The position numbers were made by a program, and so were the translations under genes. A stretch of 64,000 nucleotides of DNA. Source: Trichobilharzia regenti (Eukaryota > Platyhelminthes > Trematoda > Strigeidida > Schistosomatidae). The notes beneath the pieces were generated by a model that was not told the DNA's origin, did not search any database, and saw only the letters and a list, made by a program, of their open reading frames with translations. Of the stretch, positions 22,633-33,071 are shown piece after piece (positions within the stretch are counted from its first letter, which is position 1; the number at the start of each line of letters is the position of its first letter). The DNA is taken from the NCBI GenBank assembly GCA_944472135.2, contig OX235263.1, forward strand, positions 25,535,379 to 25,599,378. The letters are read 5' to 3'.

Positions 22633-25600
22633 TGCTGGCTCCCTCCTTGCATGAAAACAGGAACGGTCTAGTGCACCCGTATCCATTGGGCACACTTGAC
22701 ACTTGCACAAGTATAGGCCAAATAAAGAACCCTACCCACTTCTGTAACCTAACTAAAAATAAAAGTTCCTTAGTCTATAGCAAATCCAGTACTCCAACTC
22801 CTAATTCTCCACCGAAAACAGCACACACCAACTCGATAGACATAGGTGAGCATGATGCTGGAACTCCTCTTAACATAGGATCGTCATGTCCAGCAGAACT
22901 ACTGGGTGCTGAACCATATTCGGGGCTGACTAACGAACTTAAATACTTCAAATGCTACTTCAACTCTCATCTTTACGTAATCCTCATAAATGCTAGATCT
23001 GTTCTAAATAAATTGCCGATGCTCAGAGCACTCACAGTAATATACAAACCCCCTGTAATTGTCATCACTGAATCTTGGTGTCATTCGAACATCCTGGATG
23101 AAGAAATAAGCTTAGATAACTACACACACTTTCGGTGTGACAGGGAAGGTGGTAAGGGAGGGGGTTGTCTCATGTACTTTCTGAATGCACTTACTGTATC
23201 ACAGCTAGAAAGTAGTACACTTAACATGCCTGAGACTCTATGGGTTAATGTACACTTAAATAACGTAACAGCATTAATTGGATGCACCTACAGAGCACCT
23301 GGCACCTTTAGTAATTACGAGACCCAACTTATTAATACTCTGGAGCAATTATCCGACTTACAATACGATCATAAGATCCTATGTGGGGACTTTAACTTAC
23401 CTGAAATCAACTGGGATATACCCACAGGTCCAACTAAATTTGATAAGTTCTTAGGCACACTGGATATACTTGGCTGGAAACAAACTGTCACTACTCCCAC
23501 AAGAGGTAACAACGTACTAGACTTAATCTTCTGCCACAATATAAGCCCCCTTTCAACGCTAGTAGGTTCTGAGTTTCCAGGGAGCGACCACAAAACAGTG
23601 ATGTGTGCACTGCCAATTCCGCTGAGTAGCAATGCATCTCATACCTCCACTTCACAACAAGTAATATATAGGAACTATAGTAAGGCAAACTGGGCCTTAG
23701 TTGAATCGATGCTAAGATCCTCCAAATGGGATGAATACTTCACTACTGATGACCTATCGAGAGCCCTAACCATCTTCTACCATAACTCAAACACATGCTT
23801 AGATGCTGTCATTCCACTCCAAACACTAAAGGTTTCCCCACACAGAAAGTCATTCATAAAACCAAAGGATCGTACGAAACTGAAGAAACTCTCAACAAGT
23901 TACTTCAAACACCACGACTTTGGCACTCTAGGTCTAATACTTAAAACCCTTAGCTCCATCACACAAGCTCAAGATTTCCGTATGAGAAAGGAAGAACGCA
24001 TCGCAGTAGCCAGTCCTGCTAGAGTGTATGCACTCACAGAAATCTTAAGGAAGCGAATGAATCGCAAAAATCACAGCATTTCTCTCCTCATAGACAAAGG
24101 TAGGCTATGCACTAACTCTGCAGACATATGTGAACTATTCAACAAAACGTTTGCAGGTAACTACCTTAAGCCCTCAGTCCAGCTACTCGATATACACCCT
24201 ATTACTAAAATGGCACAAACTCCAACTCCACTGACACCAAACCAAATTAGCACTGTTCAATTCACTTACGCTGATATTAACCAAACTATAAGAACCCTCA
24301 AAAGTTCAAAAGGTTTCGGTACCGACGGTATATCATCTTACTTCTATAAATATGGTGGCCCTGACATTCCTCTACTGCTGCTTAAAATATTCACAATGTC
24401 CCTAGAAACCCAAACTTACCCTGACATATGGAAGACTACATTCATTATGCCTAAACACAAATCTGGCTCGAAAACTGAAGTCAGTAACTACCGGCCAATC
24501 AATATCACACCTATAGCATCTAGAATCATGGAGAGACTAGTCAAAGATAACCTAATCAAACATATGCTTAGCTGCAATATTATAAGTCCGAACCAACATG
24601 GATTCCTGAAATCCAGATCATGTTTAACATGTCACCTAGACTTCTTCAATTTTGTAACCAGCAGTCGTGACAGACGGCAACTAGTACTTGTCATCTACTT
24701 TGACATTTCTAAGGCATTTGACCGTGTTGACCATTTACTGCTAACAAATAAACTGAACTCCTTAGGAATACGTGACCCATTATTAGGATGGCTTAAATCA
24801 TTCCTTAACAATAGGTCCCAAATAGTTAAACTCGGGTCTGCAACCTCCAAACCTAGCCCTATCACTTCTGGTGTAGTACAAGGTAGTGTCATTGGACCCC
24901 TCCTATTTACACTATACATCAATGACATATGCGCTTGCTTCACGCACGGGAAACCATTCATCTTTGCAGATGACCTAAAAGTAGCTTATACATTCCAACG
25001 TGATGACTTAGGGAACTTCGAGAATGTAGTACAGAAGGAATTAGATAAAATGACTGCTTGGTCGTCCCTATGGAATCTCCAATTTAATCTGAACAAATGT
25101 GGCTGGATCTGCTTCGGTGCACCCTCAATTGACCTGAAATTAACGCTCCAATCTGCTAACCTAACAAGACTCCGAAGTGTCGTTGACCTAGGCCTGAGGT
25201 ACTCTAGTGACTTGACATTCTCTGAGCAAGTAGCATCACAGACTAGAAAATCGAGGATGCATACTCAGGAACTTTCACGACAATGAAGCCAAGCTAATTC
25301 TGTACAAAACATGTGTCAGACCACTACTAGAATACTGTCCATTTATTATAAGCAGCACTCGCACACGTGACAAGCTAAGGATGGAAAGTATCCAACGATA
25401 TTTTACCTCAAAACTACTTGGCTACGATTGTAAGAAAGACTACATCTCACGGTGCATGATCCTAAAACTTGACCCACTTTGGACAAGGCGACTTATTATA
25501 AACCTAATATTCTTCTTTAAGGTCCTTCACAAAATATCATTCTCAGGTAACAGGGACATACAATTCGCACAGGAAGGTTCTTACGATCTGCGTAACCAAA

Positions 25601-25821
25601 CTTCCACAGTGACAACTCATTCTTTTAGGTCAACACTCCGTGAAAACTTCTTCACAGTCATGTATTCTAAAATATGGAATAGCCTACCCCTAGATGTCAG
25701 AACTTGCTCTTCGGTTACAAGCTTCAAACGCTCTCTATACAGACTGTTTCACTCTACTGATTATATTAATAAACTATTTACTCCTAGAACGAATCAAGCA
25801 CTAATCTACTACAGCACCTAA
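22536..25821 (+). pseudogene. LINE-A ORF2 endonuclease-RT, one frameshift
   Basis: The frame 22536-25286 (916 codons) overlaps the end of ORF1 and encodes an N-terminal linker, the apurinic-like endonuclease (INARS, ITESWC, CGDFNLPEINWD, GSDHK) and the reverse transcriptase (YFDISKAFDRVDH, SGVVQGSVIGPLLF, FADDLKVAYT). All catalytic motifs are present. After RKSRM an 11-bp deletion at about 25258, between direct repeats AGGATG, shifts the frame, and the last block continues at 25287-25821, ending LIYYST. Expected role: nick target DNA and copy the element RNA there (target-primed reverse transcription). The protein would lack its C-terminal domain. Confidence 0.9.
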
Positions 25822-28377
25822 AAGACGCACTTCAACACCCTTAGCAATCTTAAACTATAAATAAACTAGCAGCATGGATGCATAAAGACATAGTACGGAA
25901 CATACAGGATTAGTTTACCCTTAGAAATAGGACCTATCCCTCATTGTAACCTTCAAACGCTTGCTATATAAACTGTTTTGTCCCAATGATTATCCCTACC
26001 AGAACCCATCACTTTTTCCTAAAACGCATCAGTCATTAGAACACTCAAACGCTCAGACTCATTAATACACATTATGACACTAAATAAACTCTAAGACTTC
26101 GCATAAATACGTGAAAACAAATACAATATAGAAAAATGTTTACTTAAGTATAATAAGCAATGAATATACATTTATAAATGCATAATATATAAATGTCCTT
26201 TTCATGTTCACATACTTTCTCTTTCTGGTATTTTGCTGCTCCAATTCATCTTCTGGTCGAGGTCGAACAACCCTGCATCTAAACTGAAATGAGGATTAAT
26301 TCCAAACCGTCTATCTCATAACCACTCAAATTCCATGAACGATCCAATTCTACCATTTGAAGACGCTGGCGAACATGCTGTAAATGAGTATTCATGATCT
26401 GAAATGAAGAAGCAACTGGTTTTCAAACAGTTTTCAACATTTTACTCAACTTACGAATACAGTCCGCCATGCAGACACAAATGGAGCAAATGGAGAATTC
26501 TGGAATCGACCTCGGCACCACTTGATGCAGTAAAACAACCCAACATGACCTTATCTAGTTTTCGCATCCACGATCAAATTTCTTTCCTGTTATAAAACTA
26601 CGATAAGACTGCTGAAAAAATGGAATAAATATATCACTGATCTCAACATAATACATCAATAATCTTTAAGCCAAGGGTGCTGTTCACAACAAAGTTATAC
26701 AGGAGAATTGACTTCAAGCTTTTTTTCCCAGATATCTGTATTACATTCATCTGATGTCTGGGTTTTTTGTTAATGCAAAGACAATATTTCTATATCTCTT
26801 TATGTGCTACACAAACAAACTTTATAGCAGACTGTTCCGACTGACTTTGATGTCAGAAAGAACAACCAAACTGTAAATCCATTATACATCAAATTTTGTG
26901 TAATTTATATAATAACTTATCCATGCCTGTACAATTGGTATGTTCCTGCATAAACAGGAAGAAATATATTATTATTATTATTAGGTCTATAATAAGTCGT
27001 CTTGTCCAAAGTGGGTCAAGTTTTAGGATCATGCACCGTGAGATGTAGTCTTTCTTACAATAGTAGCCAAGTAGTTTTGAGGTAAAATATCGTTGGATAC
27101 TTTCCATCCTTAGCTTGTCACATGTGCGAGTGCTGCTTTTATAAATGGACAGTATTCTAGTAGTGGTCTGACACATGTTTTGTACAGAATTAGCTTGGCT
27201 TCATTGTCGTGAAAGTTCCTGAGTATGCATCGTCGATTTTCTAGTCTGTGATGCTACTTGCTCAGAGAATGTCAAGTCACTAGAGTACCTCAGGCCTAGG
27301 TCAACGACACTTCGGAGTCTGGTTAGGTTAGCAGATTGAAGCGTTGATTTCAGGTCAATTGAGGGTGCGCCGAAGCAGATCCAGCCACATTTGTTCAGAT
27401 TAAATTTGAGATTCCATAAGGACGATCAAGCAGTCATTTTATCTAATTCCTTCTGTACTACATTCTCGAAGTTCCATAAGTCATCACGTTAGAATGTATA
27501 AGCTACTTTTAGGTCATCTGCAAAGATGAATGGATTCCCATGCGTGAAGCAAGCGCATATGTCATTGATGTATAGTGTAAATAGGAGGGGTCCAATGACA
27601 CTACCTTGTACTACACCAGAAGTGATAGGGCTAGGTTTGGAGGTTGCAGACCCGAGTTTACCTGCTTAAGACCTATTGTTAAGGAATGATTTAAGCCATC
27701 CTAATAATGGGTCACGTATTCCTAAGGAGTTCAGTTTATTTGTTAGCAGTAAGTGGTCAACACGGTCAAATGCCTTAGAAATGTCAAAGTAGATGACAAG
27801 TACTAGTTGCCGTCTGTCACGACTGCTGGTTACAAAATTGAAGAAGTCTAGGTGACATGTTAAACATTATCTGAATTTCAGTAATCCATGTTGGTTCGGA
27901 CTTATAATATTGCAGCTAAGCATATGTTTGATTAGGTTATCTTTGACTAGTCTCTCCATGATTCTAGATGCTATAAGTGTGATATTGATTGGCCGGTAGT
28001 TACTGACTTCGGTTTTCGAGCCAGATTTGTGTTTAGGCATAATGAATGTAGTCTTCCATACGTCAGGGTAAGTTTGGGTTTCTAGGGACATTGTGAATAT
28101 TTTAAGCAGCAGTAGAGGAATGTCACGGCCACCATATTTATAGAAGTAAGATGATATACCGTCGGTACCGAAACCTTTTGAACTTTTGAGGGTTCTTATA
28201 ATTTGGTTAATTTTAGTGTAATTGAATTCGACTGAGTATACATTTCCGTTGATATGGTACCTAGTGGTGTCCCGTCCTGTAGGCCATGTGTTTCCATTAT
28301 TAAATATGGGTCCCGTTCTCGGTTTATATGTGCCATAATTTAATGTGTTGTATAAACGGGTTGTCAACGTAGTTGAA

Positions 28378-28728
28378 GATTGAACGATGGATTCATGGTT
28401 GTTTGCTCGAATCCAACTCCATATTTTTCGCGGCAGTCGTCAATCTGACACTCATCGTCTCATCGTTCGCTGTTCAGAAGGAAGACTGAAAGACTGTTAG
28501 AAGTAATATCGTGATATGTTGTTGTAATATTTGTTCTTAGACCTTACTCTGTAAAAGCAGTATTGCTGGTTATACGTTGGCGTTAGAATAAAGAATTCTT
28601 GAGTCGCCAAACAGTGTTTTGTTTTTTACGTCGGTTAATACTGAGCGTTTTTGAAAATCTTCGAGGGACAGCGTGAGGCCCAGAGTAGCAAGAGCTGGTC
28701 ATTAACGATTTATGAGATTTGACTGACA
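28378..28728 (-). mobile_element. LINE-H 3' UTR fragment (copy 2)
   Basis: Counterpart of 8735-9085. Matches 59535-59905 in inverted orientation. Confidence 0.6.
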
Positions 28729-29731
28729 CGGTTTTTACAGGGAATGCATGCCATTTCTACAGTCACGATCGGCGATGTTGCAAATTACAATCCTGAAGTA
28801 TCATAAATTACTACTTTTTCAAAAGTTTAAATTGTTCAATTATTGTACAAGCCTATCCATTTCAGAATAAACGGAGTGTAATGGTGCGTAAATAAAAAGA
28901 CTTGATAAGCAATATTTTAGTGACAGGTGAATTGAAAGTTCTGTAAGCTTGGAATCGTCAGACAACCTGACATGTAAGATCTCTAACGAATTCCTGTGGG
29001 GCCTCTGAGGTATCGTTGATGTCTTAGCGTCACTTTGAACTTTGAAAAAGTGATTTACAAATGTAAAACCTTATAATCATTGAAACTGCAGCAATATTTT
29101 CTAGCTCTTCAGAATTTTTTCCTTTGGTGCAGTTTCTCATCAACAGTTTGCATTATTCATAGGGAGTTTTCAAAGGAAACTTCATACTATCTTCATTTTC
29201 ACCAACTTTCCCTTCACGCACAGTAGCATGCAGTAACTAGATACACTCAAGCATTGCAACCTGAACATCACAAAATCTCTACAGATAACTTGTTTTATAA
29301 TAAATGCTTTAATGATATGAGCCATAAGTGCACATTCCATATCCATCATAGTTACAAGTAATTCATTAAGGATTTCAGGATATCTTAATGATTTGAAAAT
29401 GAATAGTTATTAAGACTGATATAACTTATGTATTGGGTGAAGTGGTCGTAGGACTCAACTGCTAGCTACTATTCGACAGAAAGTACTACTAGTACTAGTA
29501 GTACTAATTTTAAGTGGTCTAACATTTTAGAAGGACCATCTATACTATTCTTCGTGCCCCAATGCACACTGATATCAACATAATCTGATGCCATTTTATG
29601 CACTTGGGAATTACGGTCTCATGAAATTACATGTGCAATTGTGAATGAAACTAGTATCACATCTTCGCCTAAGTAATTTTAACTAGGAACTCCATCAAAA
29701 TAGATATAATCACCAGGAAATACAGCAGCCT
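28729..29731. other. Non-coding stretch (copy 2)
   Basis: Counterpart of 9086-10088. It contains the palindrome at 29482-29505 and nothing else recognised. Single-base differences from copy 1 occur, for example near 29344 and 29379. Confidence 0.55.
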
Positions 29732-30595
29732 GTCTCATTCGTCGCATGGTCTCTTCGATGTGTTATGGAATATTTCAATCATCACAGATGATTGCTAGTC
29801 AGCGGATATGATAGTGGGGACATATGAGAAGCACTCTTATCTGTGGGACAACACTCTTTTGCTAAGGCTCCTGAGTTCGACTGGCTTCTGCAAAATGAGA
29901 GAATAAATTTTTTTAAAGTTAAAAAAAGAAATAGAAGTTGAAAATTGCCTAAGCCGAAGTTTAAATACAAACTCCTGAATGAAAGTACACGGTATGAGTC
30001 CGCTACTTCAGAAGGACACCTAACTGTTTACTTCAGAAAAACAGTAGATATTATTAAGCCCTCGCTTTTCTTTTACATAGTTCACGCACTTTGACTTTTG
30101 TGTTTAACTCCTTTTCAACCTACATCACCTGTCTTTCACTTAAACTAATTGTTTGCAGAAAAGACTGTGGAATATCGGGGAAACTATTTCTTGAAAAAAA
30201 ACAATAAAAAATGATGAACCCCATGTCTGTTACATATTTTGAATTAATAACACCTTTTATGTACTTCTGCACCTCTCTGTCGGTTTTCTTGTGTCTTCTT
30301 CTCTTATTAAAGCTACTGCCTTCAACGAAGGTACTGATACAGCGCTGCTATTCTCTTCTTATTCGTGATATTGCTAGCTCATCTGGTAAAAACGGGACCA
30401 CCAATATTATAAAACCTGCTGACAAGTTCAAAATCGGTCTCATATACAAGTGAAAATGTCACAAATATGGTGTACTTACGGGTGAATTTAAAGTTTTATA
30501 GACTTTCAAACACTTTATGAATCTGTGATGATTGACAATTTATATCTCTGTATTGTTTAAATAATTACTGTTGATTGTTAATACATTTCATATAT

Positions 30596-30600
30596 GAATG
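30596..30600. repeat. Target-site duplication GAATG, left
   Basis: GAATG immediately precedes the first LTR base (TGTTATGTAC) and recurs immediately after the last LTR base (TACATATCA) at 47316-47320. Copies 1 and 2 hold a single GAATGGCATTATAAT at 865 and 10953. Five bases is typical of LTR-element integration. Confidence 0.92.
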
Positions 30601-31050
30601 TGTTATGTACAAGTTTTCCACGTCACCAAATTTTTATGTACTCGTCGCTAAATTATTGCTATGTACTGGTCGAGAAACTAATAGTCCTGACGCGAGAAGG
30701 CGGAAATCAGAAGACCACTAGGTTTGCGATGATACTTCTATTATCCAAACACAAGGAGACGAAAATAAATGGTCTCACACCAAAGTGATAAGTAAGTAAA
30801 GTAGTTCACACAGAATGTGTGAACGAAATATATATAGCAGACATGTCAAACAACCATATATGGATATATGTCACTAAGCAACGGACTGTCAACAAACACT
30901 CATATTATATATAATATAAGATAAGGAGAATACACATTATTAAAGGAGACAAGTTCATACAAGTGAAATGGTCACAGACTAAGCAAGCAAACAGAAAGAC
31001 AGACCAACATACACACACACATATAAATATATATATGTGGATACATATCA
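30601..31050 (-). repeat. LTR A (450 bp, genome-side 3' LTR)
   Basis: In element orientation it starts TGATATGTATCC after the purine tract of unit 1 and ends ACATAACA against the genomic target site. It carries a divergent extra segment at 30611-30641 that contains a degraded copy of the primer-binding region (CACGTCACCAAAT). The rest reads the same as LTR B. It contains the hairpin at 30804-30824. Confidence 0.92.
30804..30824. repeat. Hairpin in LTR
   Basis: Inverted arms GTTCACAC and GTGTGAAC separated by AGAAT. The structure is preserved in all six LTRs. In an RNA it would form an 8-bp stem with a 5-nt loop. A role in the transcript (3' end, packaging or dimer) is possible but not shown. 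Confidence 0.75.
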
Positions 31051-32580
31051 CCTCCCCTTTTGAGAAGATGGATGATTATTAGGATGTTTACCTGGGGGTT
31101 TATCTGGAACCTTTGAGCTTGTTGTTGACGTCTGTCGTTTCGTCTGCGTGTTGGGTTTGCGGCTTCGGCTTCGTCCGGAATTGTCTACCATTTTCTGCTT
31201 CTTGACTGCACTGCATAGCGAATTTAGTGGGACATCAGCCAGATGCAAACGATCGAACCAATCAAGTCCCAAAAGATTTAAATCACTCTTGGTGACGTAG
31301 CAAATTCCTGTGAATTTGGTATTCCGGAAGGAAACGGAACATTTGAGTTCACCAATAAGTTTGAGGCGCCCACCACAGGCGCTGACAGCAGTCTGAGAAG
31401 TATTTGCGGTTGGTGGTTTGCCAATATTATTCCAAAGTTTCTCTGATATAACAGTAATATCAGAGGCGGTATCTAGCTGCAGACGTGCATCATGACCATT
31501 CACCTGAAGGTCAAGATATTTCCGCATACATGGTGTTGTGACTTGACAGGTTGCGCGTAGACTCAATGATCTTTTTGGAGATTTAGGACCAACCGTTTGT
31601 CGAGCTTTTGCTGGATTTTGACATCTGGGTTTGCGTGGCTGACAAAAACCATTTTTATGACCGACGATGTTGCACTCGCTGCAACGATGATTTTTGTACG
31701 GACAAGACTTTACAAAGTGCCACGCGCCACAGTGCCAGCATGGTGATGGTGGGGTCTTCTTTGCAGTATTTTGTGAAGTTGGACGAGTATGTGTAGATTT
31801 CCGCGGGACATTAAGAGAAGGTGGGTCAGGAGTAGATGATGAGAGATTTTTGCTCTTTCGTAATGCACGAATATCAGAGCTTCTCGAAGGTGTTGATTCG
31901 ACCAGGTGTGTGTCTTTCTGCAGATTAATCAGCCGTTGATATTCATCAGCTATGTCACGTAATGTTAACTTGGGATTTTGTTCTAGCTGATTGAGCAGTC
32001 GAGTTCGGATATCTGTGAAACGAGGAGATTGGAGACTGCATATGAGGATCAAGGTTTTGAATTGATCATCTGTTAGGGACCTGAGTCGAAATCTCTCACA
32101 TTCTCGGTTGACTGTGCCAACGTGAGTAAGAAAATCATCATTTTCATTCATTGTCAGCTTGAGGCAACGATAACGTATGCTGAATAATGAGGAGTGGTCT
32201 CCAAAATGTTCACGCAGCAGCTTTATTGTATCATCGAAACACTTGTCACGTGGTTTCTGGGGTAAAATTAGGTTGCAGTACCGTTCATATTCTGCCGGAC
32301 CCAATTTACGTAGCAACACTCGCACCTTCCAGGCATCGTCTTGTGAGGCGAGATCAACAGTGAATAAATCCTCATAACGTTGATACCATGTGTCAAAAGT
32401 GACATTAGCCTCTGGGTCATAATTGAACTGTGAAATACTGTTCACAATGCCGTCGACAGATGGTAGCATGGTATGATTGGGATTGCTTGAAGGTGAAGCT
32501 GGACCAGTCTGTTGGTTGACGAACATTTCCATTAATTTCAATTGTTGTTCAAACAATAATTCCAATTTAGAATAATCCAT
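31048..32580 (-). CDS. Gag-protease polyprotein, unit 1
   Basis: 510 residues. Residues 1-50 hold a helix-rich start. About 52-225 is a capsid-like Gag region of the worm Ty3/Gypsy type (FNYDPEANVTFDTWYQRYED, VRVLLRKLG, then SLFSIRYRC). Two zinc knuckles follow: C281-C284-H288-C293 (short spacing) and C300-C303-H308-C313. The retropepsin spans about 352-445, with active-site D370-T-A-S and the second motif LLGLDW (436-441). The tail (460-510) is Lys/Arg/Ser/Pro-rich. Expected role: form a particle, bind RNA, and cleave itself. Reverse transcriptase and integrase, which should follow the protease, are absent. The last codons read the purine tract, and the TGA stop is the first triplet of the LTR. 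The start ATG lies 41 nt after the putative primer site. Confidence 0.93.
   Translation of the reverse strand: MDYSKLELLFEQQLKLMEMFVNQQTGPASPSSNPNHTMLPSVDGIVNSISQFNYDPEANVTFDTWYQRYEDLFTVDLASQDDAWKVRVLLRKLGPAEYERYCNLILPQKPRDKCFDDTIKLLREHFGDHSSLFSIRYRCLKLTMNENDDFLTHVGTVNRECERFRLRSLTDDQFKTLILICSLQSPRFTDIRTRLLNQLEQNPKLTLRDIADEYQRLINLQKDTHLVESTPSRSSDIRALRKSKNLSSSTPDPPSLNVPRKSTHTRPTSQNTAKKTPPSPCWHCGAWHFVKSCPYKNHRCSECNIVGHKNGFCQPRKPRCQNPAKARQTVGPKSPKRSLSLRATCQVTTPCMRKYLDLQVNGHDARLQLDTASDITVISEKLWNNIGKPPTANTSQTAVSACGGRLKLIGELKCSVSFRNTKFTGICYVTKSDLNLLGLDWFDRLHLADVPLNSLCSAVKKQKMVDNSGRSRSRKPNTQTKRQTSTTSSKVPDKPPGKHPNNHPSSQKGR
31051..31061 (-). promoter_or_regulatory. Polypurine tract, unit 1
   Basis: On the minus strand AAAAGGGGAGG immediately precedes LTR start TGATATG. 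This is the expected position for priming plus-strand DNA in LTR elements. The same tract abuts LTRs B to E at 33072, 35093, 37107 and 39118. It is also coding (the codons for Gln-Lys-Gly-Arg). Confidence 0.85.
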
Positions 32581-32620
32581 AGTAAATTGTTATGTTGCTG
32601 CTGCTGAGTGGTTAATAGTA

Positions 32621-32636
32621 GTTTTCCCCGTCGCCA
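32621..32636 (-). promoter_or_regulatory. Putative tRNA primer-binding site, unit 1
   Basis: Minus strand TGGCGACGGGGAAAAC lies three bases after the LTR end ACATAACA. TGG is complementary to the CCA end of a tRNA. I cannot name the tRNA. AAATTGTTATGT (plus strand) occurs at this junction and again near the ATG (about 32584-32595), a 12-bp direct repeat that could assist rearrangement. Confidence 0.7.
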
Positions 32637-32639
32637 AAT

Positions 32640-33071
32640 TGTTATGTACTTTTGTTATGTACTCGTCGCTAAATTATTGCTATGTACTGGTCGAGAAACT
32701 AATAGTCCTGACGCGAGAAGGCGGAAATCAGAAGACCACTAGGTTTGCGATGATACTTCTATTATCCAAACACAAGGAGACGAAAATAAATGGTCTCACA
32801 CCAAAGTGATAAGTAAGTAAAGTAGTTCACACAGAATGTGTGAACGAAATATATATAGCAGACATGTCAAACAACCATATATGGATATATGTCACTAAGC
32901 AACGGACTGTCAACAAACACTCATATTATATATAATATAAGATAAGGAGAATACACATTATTAAAGGAGACAAGTTCATACAAGTGAAATGGTCACAGAC
33001 TAAGCAAGCAAACAGAAAGACAGACCAACATACACACACACATATAAATATATATATGTGGATACATATCA
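32640..33071 (-). repeat. LTR B (432 bp)
   Basis: Shared by units 1 and 2: 5' LTR of unit 1 and 3' LTR of unit 2. Its primer-side end has TGTTATGTAC, spacer TTT, then GTTATGTACTCG. Otherwise it matches LTR A. Confidence 0.92.

Larger units (their letters stand above)
21179..26982 (+). mobile_element. LINE-A, near full length, plus strand
   Basis: The 5' end is near CTGTGTCGCGGTACC, followed by ORF1 (broken), ORF2 (one frameshift), a 1.16-kb 3' UTR, the terminal hairpin TTCCTGCATAAACAGGAA (26943-26960) and an (ATT)n tail. It sits in reverse orientation inside another LINE-A; copy 1 supplies the empty site. The target duplication cannot be resolved because the tail merges with TATTAG of the target. 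Relative to 49897-55945 it lacks about 300 bp of ORF1 and 11 bp of ORF2. Confidence 0.92.
19155..28241 (-). mobile_element. LINE-A minus strand, split by a plus-strand LINE-A
   Basis: Same element as 5327-8598. It runs 19155-21178 (tail, 3' UTR, end of ORF2) and resumes at 26983-28241 (rest of the RT). The break falls in AAGAATAT/TAGGT, which is continuous in copy 1 (AAGAATATTAGGTTTAT at about 7331-7347). The coding part is dead, with the same 11-bp deletion as copy 1 (near 27230) and several stops. Confidence 0.9.
10089..29731. repeat. Segmental duplication, copy 2
   Basis: The longest copy, 19643 bp. It contains all of copy 1, plus 3.74 kb (about 12450-16240) that copy 1 lacks, plus a plus-strand LINE-A at 21179-26982 that copy 1 lacks. 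Without these it matches the 10.1-kb length of copy 1. Its right edge abuts copy 3 head to tail at 29731/29732. Confidence 0.95.

Noticed and set aside
30687..30710. Possible hammerhead ribozyme in the LTR (CTGACGC ... GGAAA)
   Set aside because: The CTGA and GAAA words are present, but the conserved CTGANGA core has C in place of the last A and stem II does not pair well. Some small retroelements carry hammerheads, but this one does not meet the core.
31608..31939. Plus-strand open frames of 62 and 81 codons in each array unit
   Set aside because: They are antisense shadows of the Gag-protease gene and lack any domain. Repetition follows from the array.
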